Shown here: piece by piece, positions 62,687 to 64,000 of the stretch
Numbering within the stretch: position 1 is the stretch's first letter
Layout of the letters: the number at the start of each line of letters is the position of its first letter
Assembly (NCBI GenBank): GCA_946699065.1
Contig: CAMPDV010000039.1
Span: forward strand, 62,001-126,000
Length of the DNA stretch: 64,000 bases
Origin: Loxodes magnus
Lineage: Eukaryota; Ciliophora; Karyorelictea; Loxodida; Loxodidae
Direction of reading: 5' to 3'
Position numbers and translations under genes: made by a program
Notes under the pieces: generated by a model
Database searches by the model: none
The model's input: only the letters and a program-made list of their open reading frames with translations
What the model was told of the DNA's origin: nothing

Positions 62687-64000
62687 TTTATAATTTTTAA
62701 AGATTTTTTCTCTTATAAAGCATGTTTATTTAATTAAAGATGCTGAGTTTAAATAAAAAGGATTTAGTTCCTTGTTGATACAATAAATTCTGTTATATCT
62801 ATGCATCAGAGTTACATTGAAAATTGATTTTAGTTTATATTTTTAGAGACTAAAAAGCATAAAGGAATTTATTTTATACTTACTAATAAAACTCTTAACT
62901 GCAGCAGTCTAAAGCTTTGTTGATAATGAATGGTGTTTTATGTACTGAATTATAAGCTAACTTATTGTTAAGCTAAAATCTGTATTAAAAGATATGAATT
63001 AAATAGTTTGTTTTAGTCATAAAATAGAAAGAATTAAGACTTTATTTTAATGAATTTAGCATTTAAGAATTTTATACTAGAAGAGATGATTGATAAAGTG
63101 TAAAGCATTGTTAATAAAACTGAAGATATAAAATATAGTTATAAGTTTAGGGCTTAGTTAATTATTTAAATTTTAGAATTTTGATTAGATTTTATTCTCT
63201 GGCCAATTTTACATTTTATTAGTTATATTATAATAATTTCTCTCTAGTTTGGCTTTAGATACAAACAAATATAGGGATATAACAAATTCTATTGAAAAAT
63301 GGCAGATAAAAATTGAATACTGCCCATCATAATATTTTTATCAAAATTCCGTTAGATATTAAGTTACTAATTAACTTAAGTTAAATTAAAGCCTTTTAAT
63401 TAACAATTTATTTAGAGCTTATGATAAATTATATGATTTCAGAGAATGATATAACCTGAGTTAAGGTAGATATTATTAGATTTTAGTGTTATTCATCACA
63501 AATTACATTCTAAAAATAACTAAGATGTTGATCTTAAATGACTATTTGATTGTTGTATTTTTATCCTTAGCAGCGTTTCAAAAGTTATTTGTTCCCCAAT
63601 CTTAACATTAAGACTTAATTTTAAAATTTAGCTTCTTAAGTTTTAAAATGTACACACTTAGATAATTAAACTTAGTTGAAGCATCTAAATTTTTAATTTG
63701 GATGCTTTAGACCTTTAATTAGAAAATCTCAGAATTACTTAAACTTGAAATATAAAAATTTTGATAAAGCAACCTAAAGAAAAATAATAAAGTACTAGTA
63801 ACAAGCCAGTAGATAAAATTTACAAAGTATCTAATGAATAAAGTATCTTAAAAATTAAGAGATAACTAAAGCAAAATAGAGATTAATAATTAAAAAGTAT
63901 ATCCTTATTATAGTATATTTATTAATTAATAAAGTATTATATTATTAATAGAATGTATAGTATATCTTAAATTGCAGTTTAATTATTATTATATACCATT
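62687..64000. other. AT-rich DNA without a recognised gene
   Basis: Upstream flank of the second Notch-repeat gene. No motif, short intron or coding signature was found. Confidence 0.4.

Noticed and set aside
1-64000. Bacterial-style features (operons, Shine-Dalgarno sites, CRISPR, rho-independent terminators)
   Set aside because: The code, introns and gene families show a ciliate nucleus; no such pattern was found.

Overview
The window is nuclear DNA of a ciliate. TAA and TAG stand in frame all through the recognisable genes and fit glutamine. TGA occupies conserved tryptophan positions inside genes, for example the residue after HK in a ZIP transporter helix, the position after RC in a DHHC enzyme, and CKW-type positions in Notch-like repeats. 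TGA also ends essentially every gene whose 3' end I could follow. This is the ambiguous code known from karyorelictean ciliates such as Loxodes (TAA/TAG = Gln, TGA = Trp or stop). Condylostoma is the main alternative, but genes ending in TAA/TAG would be expected there. The DNA is very AT-rich, and many genes carry 16-17 nt introns of the GTAAGT...AG type. Adding and removing these introns restores exact reading frames in independent genes.

Layout. 0.8-5.4 kb (+): a 1,496-residue multipass membrane protein with seven tiny introns. 5.9-12 kb: small unrecognised genes, a membrane RING-H2 protein (-) and a coiled-coil protein (-). 12.8-14.3 kb (-): an SLC38-type amino-acid transporter. 17.2-19.9 kb (+): a DHHC palmitoyltransferase. 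20.8-22 kb (+): an unresolved membrane gene. 22.8-23.7 kb (+): a ZIP metal transporter. 26.7-28.0 kb (+): a MORN-repeat protein. 31.7-34.1 kb (+): a putatively myristoylated basic protein. 36.4-40.1 kb (+): a receptor with an ANF/periplasmic-binding-like ectodomain and a multipass membrane region. 40.1-45.0 kb: AT-rich, ambiguous. 45.0-47.9 kb and 60.0-62.7 kb (both -): two paralogous surface proteins with eight Lin-12/Notch repeats, one interrupted by a 12-bp minisatellite. Between them lie very AT-poor-in-genes DNA, two diverged direct repeats and four unrecognised ORFs of possible mobile origin.

The genes do not form an operon-like system. Several concern the cell surface and membrane traffic: two large receptors or channels with a similar membrane module, two Notch-repeat proteins, transporters, a palmitoyltransferase and a candidate acylated protein. 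No tRNA, rRNA, CRISPR array or bacterial-type signal was found. Because only TGA can stop translation and TGA is often sense, long open frames are not evidence of genes here. I relied on family motifs, intron arithmetic, absence of in-frame TGA, and the excess of G at first codon positions.
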